From the NCBI GenBank assembly GCA_023374045.1, contig CM041780.1, positions 172,551,339-172,615,338 of the forward strand: 64,000 nt of DNA. The letters are read 5' to 3'. The notes below the pieces were generated by a model. The model ran no database searches and was not told the DNA's origin. It was given only the letters and a program-made list of their open reading frames with translations. Made by a program: the position numbers and the translations under genes. Below, piece by piece: positions 49,200-60,239 of the stretch (position 1 is the stretch's first letter; the number at the start of each line of letters is the position of its first letter). The DNA comes from Limonium bicolor. Lineage: Eukaryota > Streptophyta > Magnoliopsida > Caryophyllales > Plumbaginaceae.

Positions 49200-50861
49200 C
49201 TAAGCGAAAAGTGCTGGATACTTGTCTCACATGGAGTCTTCTAACTCCCATGTCGCCTCCTCAACGTCATGGTTTGACCACTGCACTTTGACCATCCTAA
49301 TGGTCTTGTTCCTGGTCTCCCTAGTCTTGGAGTCTAAGATGCGAACTGGGGTCTCCTCATATCTGAGTGTAGGATCTAGCTCGAGTGTCTCGGGCTCTAA
49401 AACATGCGATGGATGAGGCACATACTGCTTAAGCTGTGAAATGTGGAATACATTGTGCACTCTCCCAAGCTCAACAGGTAAGTCTAATCTGTAAGCTAAT
49501 GGGCCCACTCGCTCCGTGATAAGGTACGGTCCTACATACTTCGGGCTAAGCTTGCCCTTCTGCCCAAACCTAAAGATCCCTTTCATAGGTGAAACTCTGA
49601 GGAAGACTCGATCGCCTACCGCGAACTCGAGGTCTCTCCTACGAACATCAGCATATGATTTATGTCTGTCCTGGGCTATCTTCATATTTTTGCGTATCTG
49701 CACAATGTCTTCTTTCATCTGGTCTAAGTACTCTATCCCTAAGATGATATTCTCACTGGGTTCATCCCAACATAGTGGTGTCCTACATGGTCTGCCGTAC
49801 AGTGCCTGAAATGGTGGCATCTGAATGGATGCATGATAGCTGTTATTATAGGCAAACTCAATCAGATGTAGTCTATCTACCCAGCTTCCCTGGAAGTCTA
49901 AGGCACAAGTTCTGAGCATGTCCTCCAATGTTTGAATCGTTCTTTCACTCTGGCCATCTGTCTGTGGATGAAAGGTTGTACTTAGCTTCAGCTTGGTACC
50001 CAATGCCTCCTGAACCTGCTGCCAGAATCTGGAAACAAACCTGGAATCTCGATCTGACACAATAGACTTTGGTACGCCATGGTATCTAATAACCTCCCTC
50101 TGGAAAATATCTACCAGCTTGGGGACCTTCCATGTGTCCTTGATCGGAATGAACTTAGCTACCTTTGTCAGTCTGTCGACGATGACCCAAATCATGTTAG
50201 CACCTCCTCTAGTCGGTGGAAGACCTACTACAAAGTCCATGGATATGTCCTCGAACTTCCAATATGGAATGGGCATCGGCTGTACTAAACCGCCCGGTCT
50301 CCGGTGCTCAAATTTCACCTTCTGACATGTCATACATCTTGCCACAAATTCTGCAACATCCTTTTTCATGCCACTCCACCAGAAATGTAATTTTAAATCC
50401 TTATACATCTTCGATGACCCTGGGTGTACTGATAATGATGAGCAGTGAGCTTCCTGTAGTATCTTTTCCTTCAAGTCCGTGCTGGACTCTGGAATGCATA
50501 AACGACCATTCAGTCTGATTAGCCCATCTTCACTAAGCACAAAATCATATTTTTGTCTCTCAAAGATACCGTCAGTCATCTGCTGTCTGATAGTCTTCAT
50601 GTACTGGTCATTAGTCTGAGCACAACGTACCTCCTCAATGAGGTCGTTGTCTCCCGTCATGGCAAATAAAGAATGAGCTCTGCGGCTCAGGGCGTCAGCA
50701 ACTACATTTGCCTTACCCTCCTTGTATCTGAGGTCGATGTCGTAGTCCTTCAGAAACTCGACCCATCGCCTTTGTCTCATGTTAAGCTCCTTCTGAGTGA
50801 ATAAATGTTGAAGGCTCTTATGATCTGAATAAACTGTCACTGTCACTCCATATAGGTAGTG
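49200..50861 (-). pseudogene. pol: Pol, C-terminal half: RNase H end, integrase, chromodomain
   Basis: The open part spans 50846-49227 (539 codons) and continues the frame of the upstream pol segment. It starts in RNase H (Y-S-D-H-K-S-L). The integrase has a zinc-binding H-H-C-C set (H134, H141, C171, C174), catalytic D204, D265 and E301, and a GPY/F-type module (Y-V-G-P-Y-L). The final ~50 residues form a chromodomain (V-R-I-L-D, V-K-V-Q-W, E-A-T-W-E), which marks chromoviruses and fits the Tekay/Del clade. Two TGA codons bound this segment: one between it and the RT half (50862-50864) and one in the chromodomain tail (49227-49229), after which D-K-Y-P-A-L-F-A is followed by a natural TAG at 49200-49202. 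Both TGAs sit where the family normally has Arg, consistent with CGA to TGA. Confidence 0.92.
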
Positions 50862-52562
50862 TCACCAGATCTTCAGTGCAAAAACAACTGCTCCCAGTTC
50901 TAGATCATGCGTCGGGTAGTTCTCTTCATGTTTCTTCAACTGTCGTGATGCATAAGCAACAACTTTTCCATTCTGCATAAGTACACACCCAATCCCTGTG
51001 CCTGAGGCATCGCAATAAACTTCGAATCCGTCGGTTCCCTCTGGAATGGTGAGTATCGGTGCCGACGTCAGTAGGTCCTTCAGTTTCTGGAAGGATTGCT
51101 CACAATCTGCTGTCCATACAAATGGAGAATCTTTCTTCATCAGGCTAGTCATAGGTTTTGCTAATTTGGAGAAATCCTGTACAAATCGTCTGTAATAACC
51201 AGCTAATCCCAAGAAACTACGGATATCTGTCATCGTCTTCGGTCTCGGCCAAGTCTTAACTGCTTCAATCTTCGCAGGGTCTACAGATATTCCGCTGGCT
51301 GATATTACATGCCCTAGAAAAGATACACTGTCCAACCAGAAATCACATTTTGAAAGCTTGGCATACAATTGATTCTCTCTCATGGTCTGCAAGACTTGTC
51401 TCAAATGCAACTCGTGCTCGTCCTTAGTCTTAGAATATACCAGTATGTCGTCGACGAATACAACCACAGATGAGTCTAACTGCTCCCTGAACAACCGGTT
51501 CATGAGATCCATAAATACAGCTGGGGCGTTCGACAATCCAAACGGCATAACTGTGAATTCGTAGTGGCCGTAGCGCGTTCTGAAAGCTGTCTTCTCTATG
51601 TCCTCATCAGCTATCCGTATTTGGTGGTATCCTGACCTTAGGTCAATCTTCGAGAAAACTGTAGCGCCTCTTAACTGGTCAAATAGATCATCAATCCGTG
51701 GTAACGGGTACTTATTTTTCACTGTGACTGCATTCAGCTCTCTGTAGTCAATGCATAGTCGCATGCTACCATCCTTCTTTTTCACGAACAACACCGGTGC
51801 TCCCCATGGTGATACGCTCGGTCTGATATAACCTTTGTCTAGCAAATCTTCTAACTGAATCTTCAGCTCCTTCATTTCTGCTGGTGCCATTCCGTAAGGT
51901 GCCTTAGCAATAGGTCTTGTACCTGGTACTGAGTCGATGGAGAATTCTACTTCTCTCTTAGGTGGCATCCCTGGTAGCTCCTCAGGAAATAGATCAGGAA
52001 AATCTGAAACGTCTGGTATGTCTGTTTGTGTTCTCTTTTCTTGCCTCAAGTCCTGGACATAGCATAAATAGACTGGCTGTCCCTTCTTCAACTTCTTCAC
52101 CAACGTGATAGCAGATACTAGCTTGAAGGTAGGCTCCTTTGGAATACTGCGATATGAAACTGTCTTGCCTCTCGGGCTCTTCAGTAGTAATCTATGCTCC
52201 GCGCAATGCAGTCGTCCCTTGTATTTCTGTAGCCAATCCATGCCCATGATGATGTCAAACCCTAAATGATCCAACTCAATTAAATCTGCATGAAACTCTT
52301 CATCCATGATGTTAATCTGTACTCCCTTGTGTAGTTTCATGCACCTCACTCTTTCCTTCGTCGGTAATGTGACCAGGAAATCTGAGAGAGGTTCAGGGGT
52401 TGTCTCCAACTTCCTTGCTGATGTAGAGGATATAAAGGAGTGAGACGCTCCTGAATCGAACAGTATCGATGCACTCATGCCATTTACCGTAAAGGTTCCC
52501 ATGATAACATTCCCCTTATCCTTGGCCCCGGTCTTGTCCATTATATTCAGCACGCTCCTCCA
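50862..52562 (-). pseudogene. pol: Pol, N-terminal half: aspartic protease, reverse transcriptase, RNase H start
   Basis: An open frame of 563 codons on the minus strand after a TAA near 52565; the first ATG is at 52541. The protease active site is [10 protein letters not shown] (Asp at residue 33). Reverse transcriptase follows, with [13 protein letters not shown] near 258-270, M-P-F-G-L-S-N-A-P near 336-344 and the catalytic F-V-D-D-I-L-V-Y-S at 366-374. RNase H begins with V-Y-C-D-A-S-G. The frame ends at TGA (50862-50864) after A-L-K-I-W, and the next codons resume RNase H in the same frame, so one stop interrupts an otherwise intact polyprotein. In an intact element pol would release these enzymes for reverse transcription and integration. 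Confidence 0.93.
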
Positions 52563-52573
52563 TTAGACTCGAG

Positions 52574-52670
52574 GCCTGGGGTTAACAATTTGTAAGATAG
52601 TGCATAACTCAAAATAGTAAAATGCCATTCATTAATCCAACGATTCCCATATACAAGCTCCACAATTACA
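52574..52670 (-). other. Spacer between AlkB-like gene and pol with a possible splice acceptor
   Basis: About 100 bp without coding signal. On the minus strand it ends TTGTTAACCCCAG (near 52577), which could serve as a 3' splice site just before pol. A matching donor-like GTAAGCC lies at the gag end (53545-53539). Use of either site is unproven. Confidence 0.3.
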
Positions 52671-53302
52671 TCAGTATTGTCTAAATGTCAAGTTTAGCCG
52701 TCCAGGTTTTAAATGGGTAGTATTTACTAAGGTTGACGGGGCTGTGTTCAACTTAATGCTCTTGATCCCATGGTAAACTAATCTCGATTCTCCACCAAAT
52801 ATCAACACGTCACCTGACTTTAAAATAATCTTTTTCGCCTTGTCCATCCTCTTCTGGTCACCGTATAAAAACTCCGCATCGTCTCCTATGGAGAATGATA
52901 CAACTGGTACCCCCTTGGTAATTGACTCTGATGACTCATCTCGGTCCTGGTGTAACCCAAGTTTCCCCCCTTTTCATAGAAGTTTGCTATACAAATGTTG
53001 GCCCTCATGTCTGGAATGGGGTTGGTTTCTAAATGTTGTGCAATATTGACCGCTTCAGTCACCAAGGTTTGGAAACTATCGGGTATCCTAGGAACTTGTG
53101 TCCCATCTACCTTTCTAACTTCACTATACAACCTAGTTTGTGGATCCCAATTCTTACCCATACACATCATATATAATTTAAGTTTCGACCCACTACTATA
53201 TCCTGGATTATAAAATCCCCCTTGGCCTACTCCCAAATTTCTACATTCATTTACAATGGTTATTTGTTCATTTAAATCTAAATATTGCTTGAGTAGGATC
53301 AT
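52671..53302 (-). CDS. Captured AlkB-like 2OG-Fe(II) dioxygenase (ALKBH1-type), one frameshift
   Basis: Starting at ATG 53302, 113 codons are open, then the frame shifts in a run of six G (minus strand, near 52965-52975). In the shifted frame homology continues to TGA at 52671. One extra G would give about 210 residues. Features in order: R-P-G-M-I-L-L-K at the start (R-P-G just before the ATG), G-G-F-Y-N-P-G-Y, M-C-M-G-K-N-W-D-P-Q-T, N-F-Y-E-K-G-G, the iron-binding L-H-Q-D-R-D-E-S, S-F-S-I-G-D-D-A-E-F, D-V-L-I-F-G-G-E-S-R, the distal iron ligand Y-H-G-I-K, and G-R-L-N-L-T-F-R with the 2-oxoglutarate Arg. This is the complete signature of ALKBH1-type proteins, which demethylate nucleic acids. 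No introns are visible, unlike a genomic copy would probably show. It lies between gag and pol on the same strand, inside an element with intact TSDs. An in-frame TGA about 20 codons upstream of the ATG argues against a direct gag fusion. Confidence 0.88.
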
Positions 53303-53620
53303 GCCGGGTCGAAGTACTTGGCATTCTTTCTCTGGGTATCTCGACCTTCGCTCATAGGCTCAGGTGCTCTTGGTCTCATAGGTATGGGAAAACAAATGTC
53401 GAAACATCCTATTAAGTGAGAGATTCCTAAATTAGGTCTCTCCAAATTTTATTTCACACAGAAACACGCATACAAGTCTTAATGACTGAATAACAATAAA
53501 CATACATTCATCGCATCATGCTCTTATTCTAGGTGCTAGGCTTACCGAATTCGCGCTGAGCGCTAGTCTCGGCGCCTGGAGTTCCCACTGTATACAGGGT
53601 GTTCCTACCGGCACTATCTC
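53303..53620 (-). other. Gag-AlkB junction region
   Basis: No conserved domain. A donor-like G|GTAAGCC occurs at 53545 and a pyrimidine-rich TTTATTGTTATTCAG at about 53485. A short frame from an ATG at 53382 to a TGA that overlaps the AlkB start is open but unrecognised. The segment may be the splice or linker region that expresses the extra gene. Confidence 0.35.
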
Positions 53621-54856
53621 CTTCCCTTTTGACTCCCGGATGAGGATGGCTGTCCTCCCGGTCCCCTAGTATAGGTGTTAGTCTGAGGTGCCTGACCTCC
53701 TCTGGGTCCTCCAGTCTCAGCAGCTGGTGTCTCTGTGAACCCTTAGTCCCTTGTATACACGGCTTGCTGGTTAGAAAAACATTCGTAATCCCTGTGGCCC
53801 TCCTTCTTGCAGTTCGGCACTCCACCTTCCTGCCTTGGCAGTCCACTCCTGGGTGATCACCTCCACAACGCTTACAGTAGTAATGGCGCTGAGTTGGCTT
53901 ATTGCCCGCTGTTCATACAACATGGTTTAGCAAGGTATAGCTAGTAGATGTTTGGCTAAATGAGAGGTGGGTATTCTTACCCCTAGGTGGTGCCGATCTC
54001 AGCGGCTGTGCATCAATGGCCTGGCCGGTCAGACGAGGGACCTGCTCCTTCGTCTTCTGACCTTGAAAATCCTTCTTCCCCTTCTTTTTGTCAAAGAATC
54101 TCTTCCCCTTCTTGTAGGATCCGCCAGATGTGGCTTCCCCACCTTCTTGTCCCTCAGTATTCTTCCTCTTCTTACCCTGGGCTTCCTCCCGGGACTGTAA
54201 CATTAATTCAGTCGCTGATGCTGCATCATAGCACTCTTGAATGGTAGTGAAACGGATTGCTCCCATTGCGCTCTGGATACGGAACTGTAAACCTCCCCTG
54301 AATTTCTGAATCTTCACGACATCGGGTAGTCAACTCCTGGAATGAAATCAAGCAAACTGGTAAATCGCGCGTAGTATTGGTCGACTGTCTGGCTCCCCTG
54401 GAGTAGAGTTTCAAACTCTTGTCGCTTCCTCTGCTTCAAGTGCTCGGGGTAGTATTTCTCTCGTAGCACATTCACGAATGCTGTCCACCCAAAGTCTGGT
54501 GTGGCTCTATGGTGGCCCTCTACCGACCGCCACCAAGTATCAGCTGCATCTTTCAAGTTGTATGCGGCAATGTCAACCTGTTGGTTCTCTGGGACTCTGA
54601 CGGCCCTGAAAGCTTTCTGGTGCTCGACGATGAACTTCTCCAGAGCGGCGGGGTCTGGTTCCCCTGAGTATGTTGGAACTCGTGCGTCAACCACACTCTT
54701 CAACCAATTAGTCTCCCGGGGCTGCGGAGGGTGGGGTATGGCTCCTGCAACTTGCGCTCCTAGCTGTGCGGCGAAGGCTGCCATGGCCTCTGCTAGGCCT
54801 GGTATTTCCGGGACATTCGTCGTTGCTCCTCTACCTCGTCCTCTGCCGCCTGACAT
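53621..54856 (-). pseudogene. gag: Gag polyprotein, frameshifted
   Basis: Starts M-S-G-G-R-G-R-G-R-G at ATG 54856. The first frame runs 180 codons to 54314 and includes the retrotransposon gag core (W-W-R-S-V, E-K-Y-Y-P, K-R-Q-E-F). Homology continues in another frame from 54317 (K-I-Q-K-F-R-G-G-L) through a Lys-rich stretch to a TGA at 53913-53915, then in the same frame into a Tekay-type double zinc knuckle: Y-Y-C-K-R-C-G-G-D-H-P-G-V-D-C, followed after another shift by C-K-K-E-G-H-R-D-Y-E-C-F. A Gly/Pro/Thr-rich tail ends near 53621. The TGA could be a deaminated CGA. At least two frameshifts and one stop are present, so this copy makes no full capsid protein as sequenced. Confidence 0.88.
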
Positions 54857-55065
54857 CTATAGTATAATATACTATTATTACTACTCGGTGCTACACCGTA
54901 TTACACACAATCACAAATATGTAAATAAGGTTAACTGCTAGCAGTAAAATATATCTATCCCTAGGGTTTCTCTAAGTCACGAATCCTCACGGCGTTTCCC
55001 GTTGTCCCAATATTCCTATGCTCATTGTTCTAGACTCAGTATCTTTCATCAGAGCGGAGTACTCC
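54857..55065 (-). other. Chromovirus 5' leader
   Basis: Roughly 210 bp between the PBS and gag start. The sequence next to the PBS (GCGGAGTACTCCGCTCTGA, overlapping on the plus strand) forms a short palindrome; a similar one, GCGAAGTATCGCTCTGA, follows the PBS of the LARD. Confidence 0.6.
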
Positions 55066-55077
55066 GCTCTGATACCA
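55066..55077 (-). other. Primer binding site (initiator tRNA-Met)
   Basis: TGGTATCAGAGC on the minus strand, four bases inside the 5' LTR edge at 55082. Confidence 0.95.
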
Positions 55078-55185
55078 CTTTTGTAACACCCCTAGTCCTA
55101 AACCTGTAACAAACATCACGAGTCGTGGCAAAATAAATAACGTCGCAGCGGAAAATAAAACTACCTAACCTTGGTGTTACACGCC

Positions 55186-55207
55186 GCTACTCACCCTTGT
55201 GAGCAAC
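55186..55207 (-). other. Conserved hairpin, chromovirus 5' LTR
   Basis: Same sequence and position as 43716-43737, with a 9-bp stem including two wobble pairs and loop AAGG on the minus strand. Confidence 0.65.
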
Positions 55208-58200
55208 AAGGCAACCAAACTCTTTCCATCAACTAATCAACACTGTGATGAAGAGATACTGAGCACCCTGATTATTACAAACCAAATCCAAACTAAATGA
55301 GCAGCTAACGAAATACAACAATCTCCAAAAATAGAGTACATAACAAACGACAGGTGTTTATTAAAACACAGCTGCTACCCTGTTTCCCGCACTCCGGCTT
55401 GTGTATTCTTCAATGACCTGAAATGTTTGGCCCAATGAAGGGCTCAGCAAACTATGCTGGTATGCTAAATGTAGTCCTAAGTCATCTAGATTTCCTTAAG
55501 TCGTTTTAGCCATCTTGATATTAGATTCATTACAGATAATCCAGTTTACAAGAATAACAGAAATACTGTAAACACTGAGCACTCACATAGCAATTCACCT
55601 GCAACATATAGCGTATAATAATACACATCAAACAATAATCAACACCCGACAAGATATAAGTATTTAACAATTGTACTTGTTAGTAGGTCACATGACCCTT
55701 AATAACCTGTGAAAACTGACATTATGTCCACTGGGTTCCAAAGGAACCGTTACCAGCTGACCTTATGGCCCTGGATAAATATTGACCGACCCGGTCGAAA
55801 CTGTGCACCAACGGCAGTGCATTCCGCCATCCCCGAATGTGGCTGATGGATTTCCTTTGAGTGACTCCCCATTGAAGTCTCTCGTAGTGATCACAATGCG
55901 CAACCAGAAAGTCGAAACAATCCGGATTCCTCTCTTTATAAGTTAGCCCTTTTTGTCAGTGACATAATAACCAATATTTGAAATAAGACTTTAACAATAG
56001 ACCCTTGTTAGGTTCAATAATACCTAAAAGTCAGTTAGTCTCTTTTTTTTCAGTTTAGATGTATAAACTTAGTCATAAGCCATTCGCGTATAAAATACAG
56101 CGCAACAGTTTAAACAATACCACATACAATACTATTCACATAAAATCATAGATATCGTTCTTAAGCATTTAAACACATAATGTCTGGACCTTAGGATAAT
56201 CCTTAGGACATTCAGACCACACAATTAACATACCGTTCACCGGGAAATCGCTAGCTTGACAAGTCCTGCTCTAGTAATTCTTTCTCGTACACTGTTGTTC
56301 ATACATGCAATAACGTGTATTATTAATATTACCGTCTACTAAATATTACAGTACAATCACCATAGGGTTTATTCTCGTTGTAAATCAACTCCGTATGTTA
56401 TTTATTTGCCCCTGTTATTTTAACAGTGGTTCTAGAAAACCTATCGGTTTCAATCATCTTATGTGAAGTTCACATGTGATAATGAATTTCCTTTATACAA
56501 TATAACTTTATCTCATTAATTAAACACTCATGATTACTTTCACTTATCATTTATATCTTATCATTTAGTTATTCTGTTATAACCATTTATTTTATAAACT
56601 TTATATTATATTTCATAATATGCCATAATACATTATATTAATAATCTTAATGCTTTTCCTTATTAAATTACAAAACCACCACAATAATTTAGTATTTATA
56701 TCTTGTACCCAACAACTTTTATAAATTATCAAATAACCATATAACTTCTATAATCTACTAATTAACCACACAACTTTCGGTAATTACATTTTGTACCCAT
56801 TAATTTCCGAAAATCACTATATATTTATTTATAGTCTCGCTTTTTGCAAACACTTTTCCTTATTCACAATTTAACCCTTAAACTTTTCATAAGTTACATA
56901 TTAACTTATAAACTACAGTTTTAATATTTAATTTTTCTTAAATACCAAACAAACCCTTATATTTTCGCAAATTACATAACCACCCCAATTTAAATTCGGT
57001 TTTCACTCTATATTTCCATAAATTATATTTTCACCCCAAAACTTTTATAAACTTAATATTTTATGTCATAAATCATTTTAACCCAAAGTTTTTGGTCAAC
57101 ACTTTGACCAAAACTTAATTTCTTAATTAATACTTCAATATACCCATAAAATCATTTATATTCTCGGTAAAACCTTAAATTTCTCAATAATTACAAAATA
57201 GTCCCAAAACTTTATTAAATGTTATTCTCAACACTTAAACACTTATTTAAATTCACCAAAATTCATAATATTAATTCCTACCTTATATTATACCATAAAT
57301 ACACCAAATAATTCCTTATATTCTCGAAAATCTATATTTGTACTCTAAACTTTTCAAAATTGCATTTTAACCACATAACTTATTAAAACAGCCATTTAAA
57401 TACTTGTAGTTATTTTTAATGTTCCAAAAATTAATAAACTAAGTTAATACACTTATATGTATTTCAAAATTCACCAAACCCCACATAATGCTCTCAACAT
57501 TAATTAAACTTTACTATATGATTTTAAAACTTGTTTTAAACTTTATAATATGTATATATAAATGTTTATAAGCCATATAACACTTCTAAAAATTATGCTA
57601 ATGACTTAGAATGATTATAAACTAAAAATAGAACAAAATTCCGAGACCTTTCGGTTTGAATAAATATGTAACATAATTATTTTTTATGACCTAAACATAT
57701 ACCTTAAGGTAATAATCTTACCTTATATGTTATAAATTATTTCCTTGACAATATAACCTATAGTTTTTCGGTCTTAAATTATTTAAAGGTTATACAAAGT
57801 TTTTATACCAAAGTTTGAAGCTTTAATCAAACTTAAACCTAATAAACCTTATTTATATAAACTTACCCTTAAATCAAGACAATACTTGTACTTGATTTTT
57901 CCTTGAATTTCCAAGCTCCTCAAATGCTAGATTGATGTAGAGAATTCGAACTCCTTGTACTATATAGGAGATCTGTTTGTTAGACTTCTAACAAGAGTTT
58001 ATAATAATATTTGTAATAATTTTACAAGGGTTTACCTTAGGAATTTATCAAGGTATTTTTGATACACCTTGAGATGATTGTAGATCCAAGTCTCCTTCAT
58101 GAAATAATGAAGAGAGTATGGATTTAGAAGGTAAAATTTTCGAACATATAGGAGTAGTTTGTTTAGAGTTTTCAAACATGAAAATACCTTAGATTAACCT

Positions 58201-60068
58201 TGATTACTCCTTGAATTGATGTTGAATCAAGACAACTCCTTGGAGAACAAATTATTGGCGATTTCCTTAGAGATTGCTAGGATTATTCTTGCTCCAAGAC
58301 TTGATAGAATTAACTAGGAAATTACATTAAAATGGTGTTAGGAATTATTACACCATTAATAGAATTTATTAGCATTTAGGAATTAAATTAGGAATTGAAG
58401 AAAAGAGCAAAGAGAGAGCTTAGAATTGAAGGCTTACCAACCGTGAATGAAGGCAAGGAGAAGAGTTTGCCATTCACGTATGTTTTTAAGGTAAACCTTA
58501 GATTACTTTTGTATTATTATCTTATGCATCATTATATTTATTTAATTACCAAATTGTTACATAGTTTAATCACAATCATTTCCTAGCTATCTTAGATTTA
58601 CGGCTGGGTGGGAAAATAATTGAGTTAGACCATTTTAATTATGCATGTCAATTGGCTAAAAGGAATGGTCCTAGTTAAATTTGAGTTCTTAATTCCATTA
58701 GACTTTATCTTAGGATGTATTAGTTTGTTTAATATCTATCTTGTTTAATCTTGCAGAAGTGCAATCGGAAATGATGGAGCACATCATACGGCACTACTTC
58801 CATGTTGGCTACGGTAATGGTGTTGTTAGGTAGTTAGATTTGTTTGTTAAATTGGTAACTAACACTGACCTTTGCTTTGTTCATGCAGGCACACGTAATG
58901 GAGCTAGCATTGTCAAATTGTTTAGTTAATTATTGTGCACTAATCTGTTTATTTGGTGCAGGTGTACGGCTGAACTGAAGCAACCAGAAGCTCCAGCTAC
59001 ACTAGCCTCTCGTAATGGAGCATTAGAGTATTAGTTTGTGTTGTTAATTCACTAATGACTTTTATTTATCTTATCTTTGCAGGTACTGGTGTTCGTAGCT
59101 GCTGGAGTAAATGGAAGCTCCATATTGCTGATCCTCACGTCAATGGAGCTCCAATATGTGTTAATTATTTTGTTTTATCATTAGGCTTTATTCTTAGTTT
59201 ATATATTAACTTGTTTAGTTTTGTTAATTGTCTATTATTGCAGGTAACCGTAGGTGACAGCTCCAAACAATTGTTATGTTGATATCATATTAATTAATTT
59301 AGGTAGTAATGAGTCATCATGTAAAATGACATGTTTTTGAAATAAAACTAGCCAAATATGGCCTTAAAATTCGCCCAACATGGGAATAAATTGAGACTGA
59401 TTTTTCATTTGATTTTTGTTGCATTATATTGTGCTAAGACCATACTAATATGTGTAATAGGTTCTAGCATTTAATTGGTACATTTTTATTATGGAAAAAG
59501 ATGAAAGTTTTAAGGTAAAAATGCTGATTTTAGGTACCCTTTTGTCCTAAAAATCGCCCCCATTTATTCTATGAGTTTAGTACTGCCACTACTTGATTTA
59601 GATGGTCATTTGATCCACTTTTAAGTTTATCAGCTCGTGGCTCCTCAAACACTTCGAGACATTTGCGTAAAACGCATTTTTGTGACACCCGAAGGTGCGT
59701 TTTTGTGCTTTAAGAATTTTCTAAGAAATAATCAGTCGCTATGTGTTTCAAGTGTTCATTTACATTTTTTATAGTCAATAATAATATGTTAAGGTGTTAT
59801 TATGCATTTAGAATGAGGCGTAATGCTTTACTTTATTTAATAAGGTATTTCCGGGACTTTCGGGCCTCAAGGTGCCTTTAAGAGAATTCCCGGGTATCTA
59901 GTATTTTTACTCAGTCCCAACTGAGGACTTGTGTTCCAAAGGTCATATAATGATCCTTGGTTGACTTTATATGATTTTTATAGCTTATATAATTTATTTA
60001 CTTAAGGTCGGGCTTAAACGCACGTTTTTGACCTTAAGGAGTTTTAATGCGTTCTCAACGCCTGAGTG

Positions 60069-60076
60069 TTTATATA
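60069..60076 (-). promoter_or_regulatory. Putative TATA box of the chromovirus
   Basis: TATATAAA on the minus strand within GAGAGTATATAAACACTC, about 80 bp from the LTR 5' edge. If used, transcription starts near position 110 of the LTR and almost all of the 5-kb LTR becomes transcribed leader or trailer. Present in both LTRs. Confidence 0.5.
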
Positions 60077-60239
60077 CTCTCTTTAGGGTTTAATAATCCC
60101 CTAAATAATACATATTTATTATAATTTAATTATTTAAATGTCAGGGGTATTTCAGATGTTGGCTTCAAACTTCCTTGTATGTTTGTATGGAGAATAAAAA
60201 AATATAGTTGGCTTTTCAAAATTGAAGATGTGAGACAAT

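Larger units (their letters stand above)
43612..60154 (-). mobile_element. Complete Tekay/Del-type chromovirus (16.5 kb) carrying an AlkB domain
   Basis: Two LTRs of about 5.07 kb (43612-48686 and 55082-60154) start TGAAATACCCC and end GGGGTGTTACA on the minus strand. A perfect target duplication GATGT lies at 43607-43611 and 60155-60159. The order on the minus strand is PBS, gag, AlkB-like domain, protease, reverse transcriptase, RNase H, integrase, chromodomain, internal PPT and terminal PPT. This is the Ty3-gypsy order with a C-terminal chromodomain, plus one extra gene. The LTRs are nearly identical by eye with scattered substitutions, so insertion is recent. I did not compute a divergence. 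Confidence 0.95.
55082..60154 (-). repeat. Chromovirus 5' LTR
   Basis: Upstream LTR in element orientation and near-identical to 43612-48686. Differences are scattered, for example CATCACGAGTCG here against CATCGCGAGTCG at the equivalent left position. It contains the tandem array at 58735-59285 and the hairpin at 55186-55207. Confidence 0.93.

Noticed and set aside
52671..53302. AlkB segment as an ordinary host gene interrupted by a retrotransposon
   Set aside because: It lies inside one element with matched LTRs and a single GATGT duplication, on the same strand as gag and pol, and has no introns. No separate TSD or flanking host sequence marks an independent locus.
60155..60239. Second GATGT directly after the chromovirus, resembling the start of GATGTGAGACAAT
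   Set aside because: The chromovirus duplication is at 60155-60159 and the LINE duplication at 60227-60239; the shared GATGT is coincidental.
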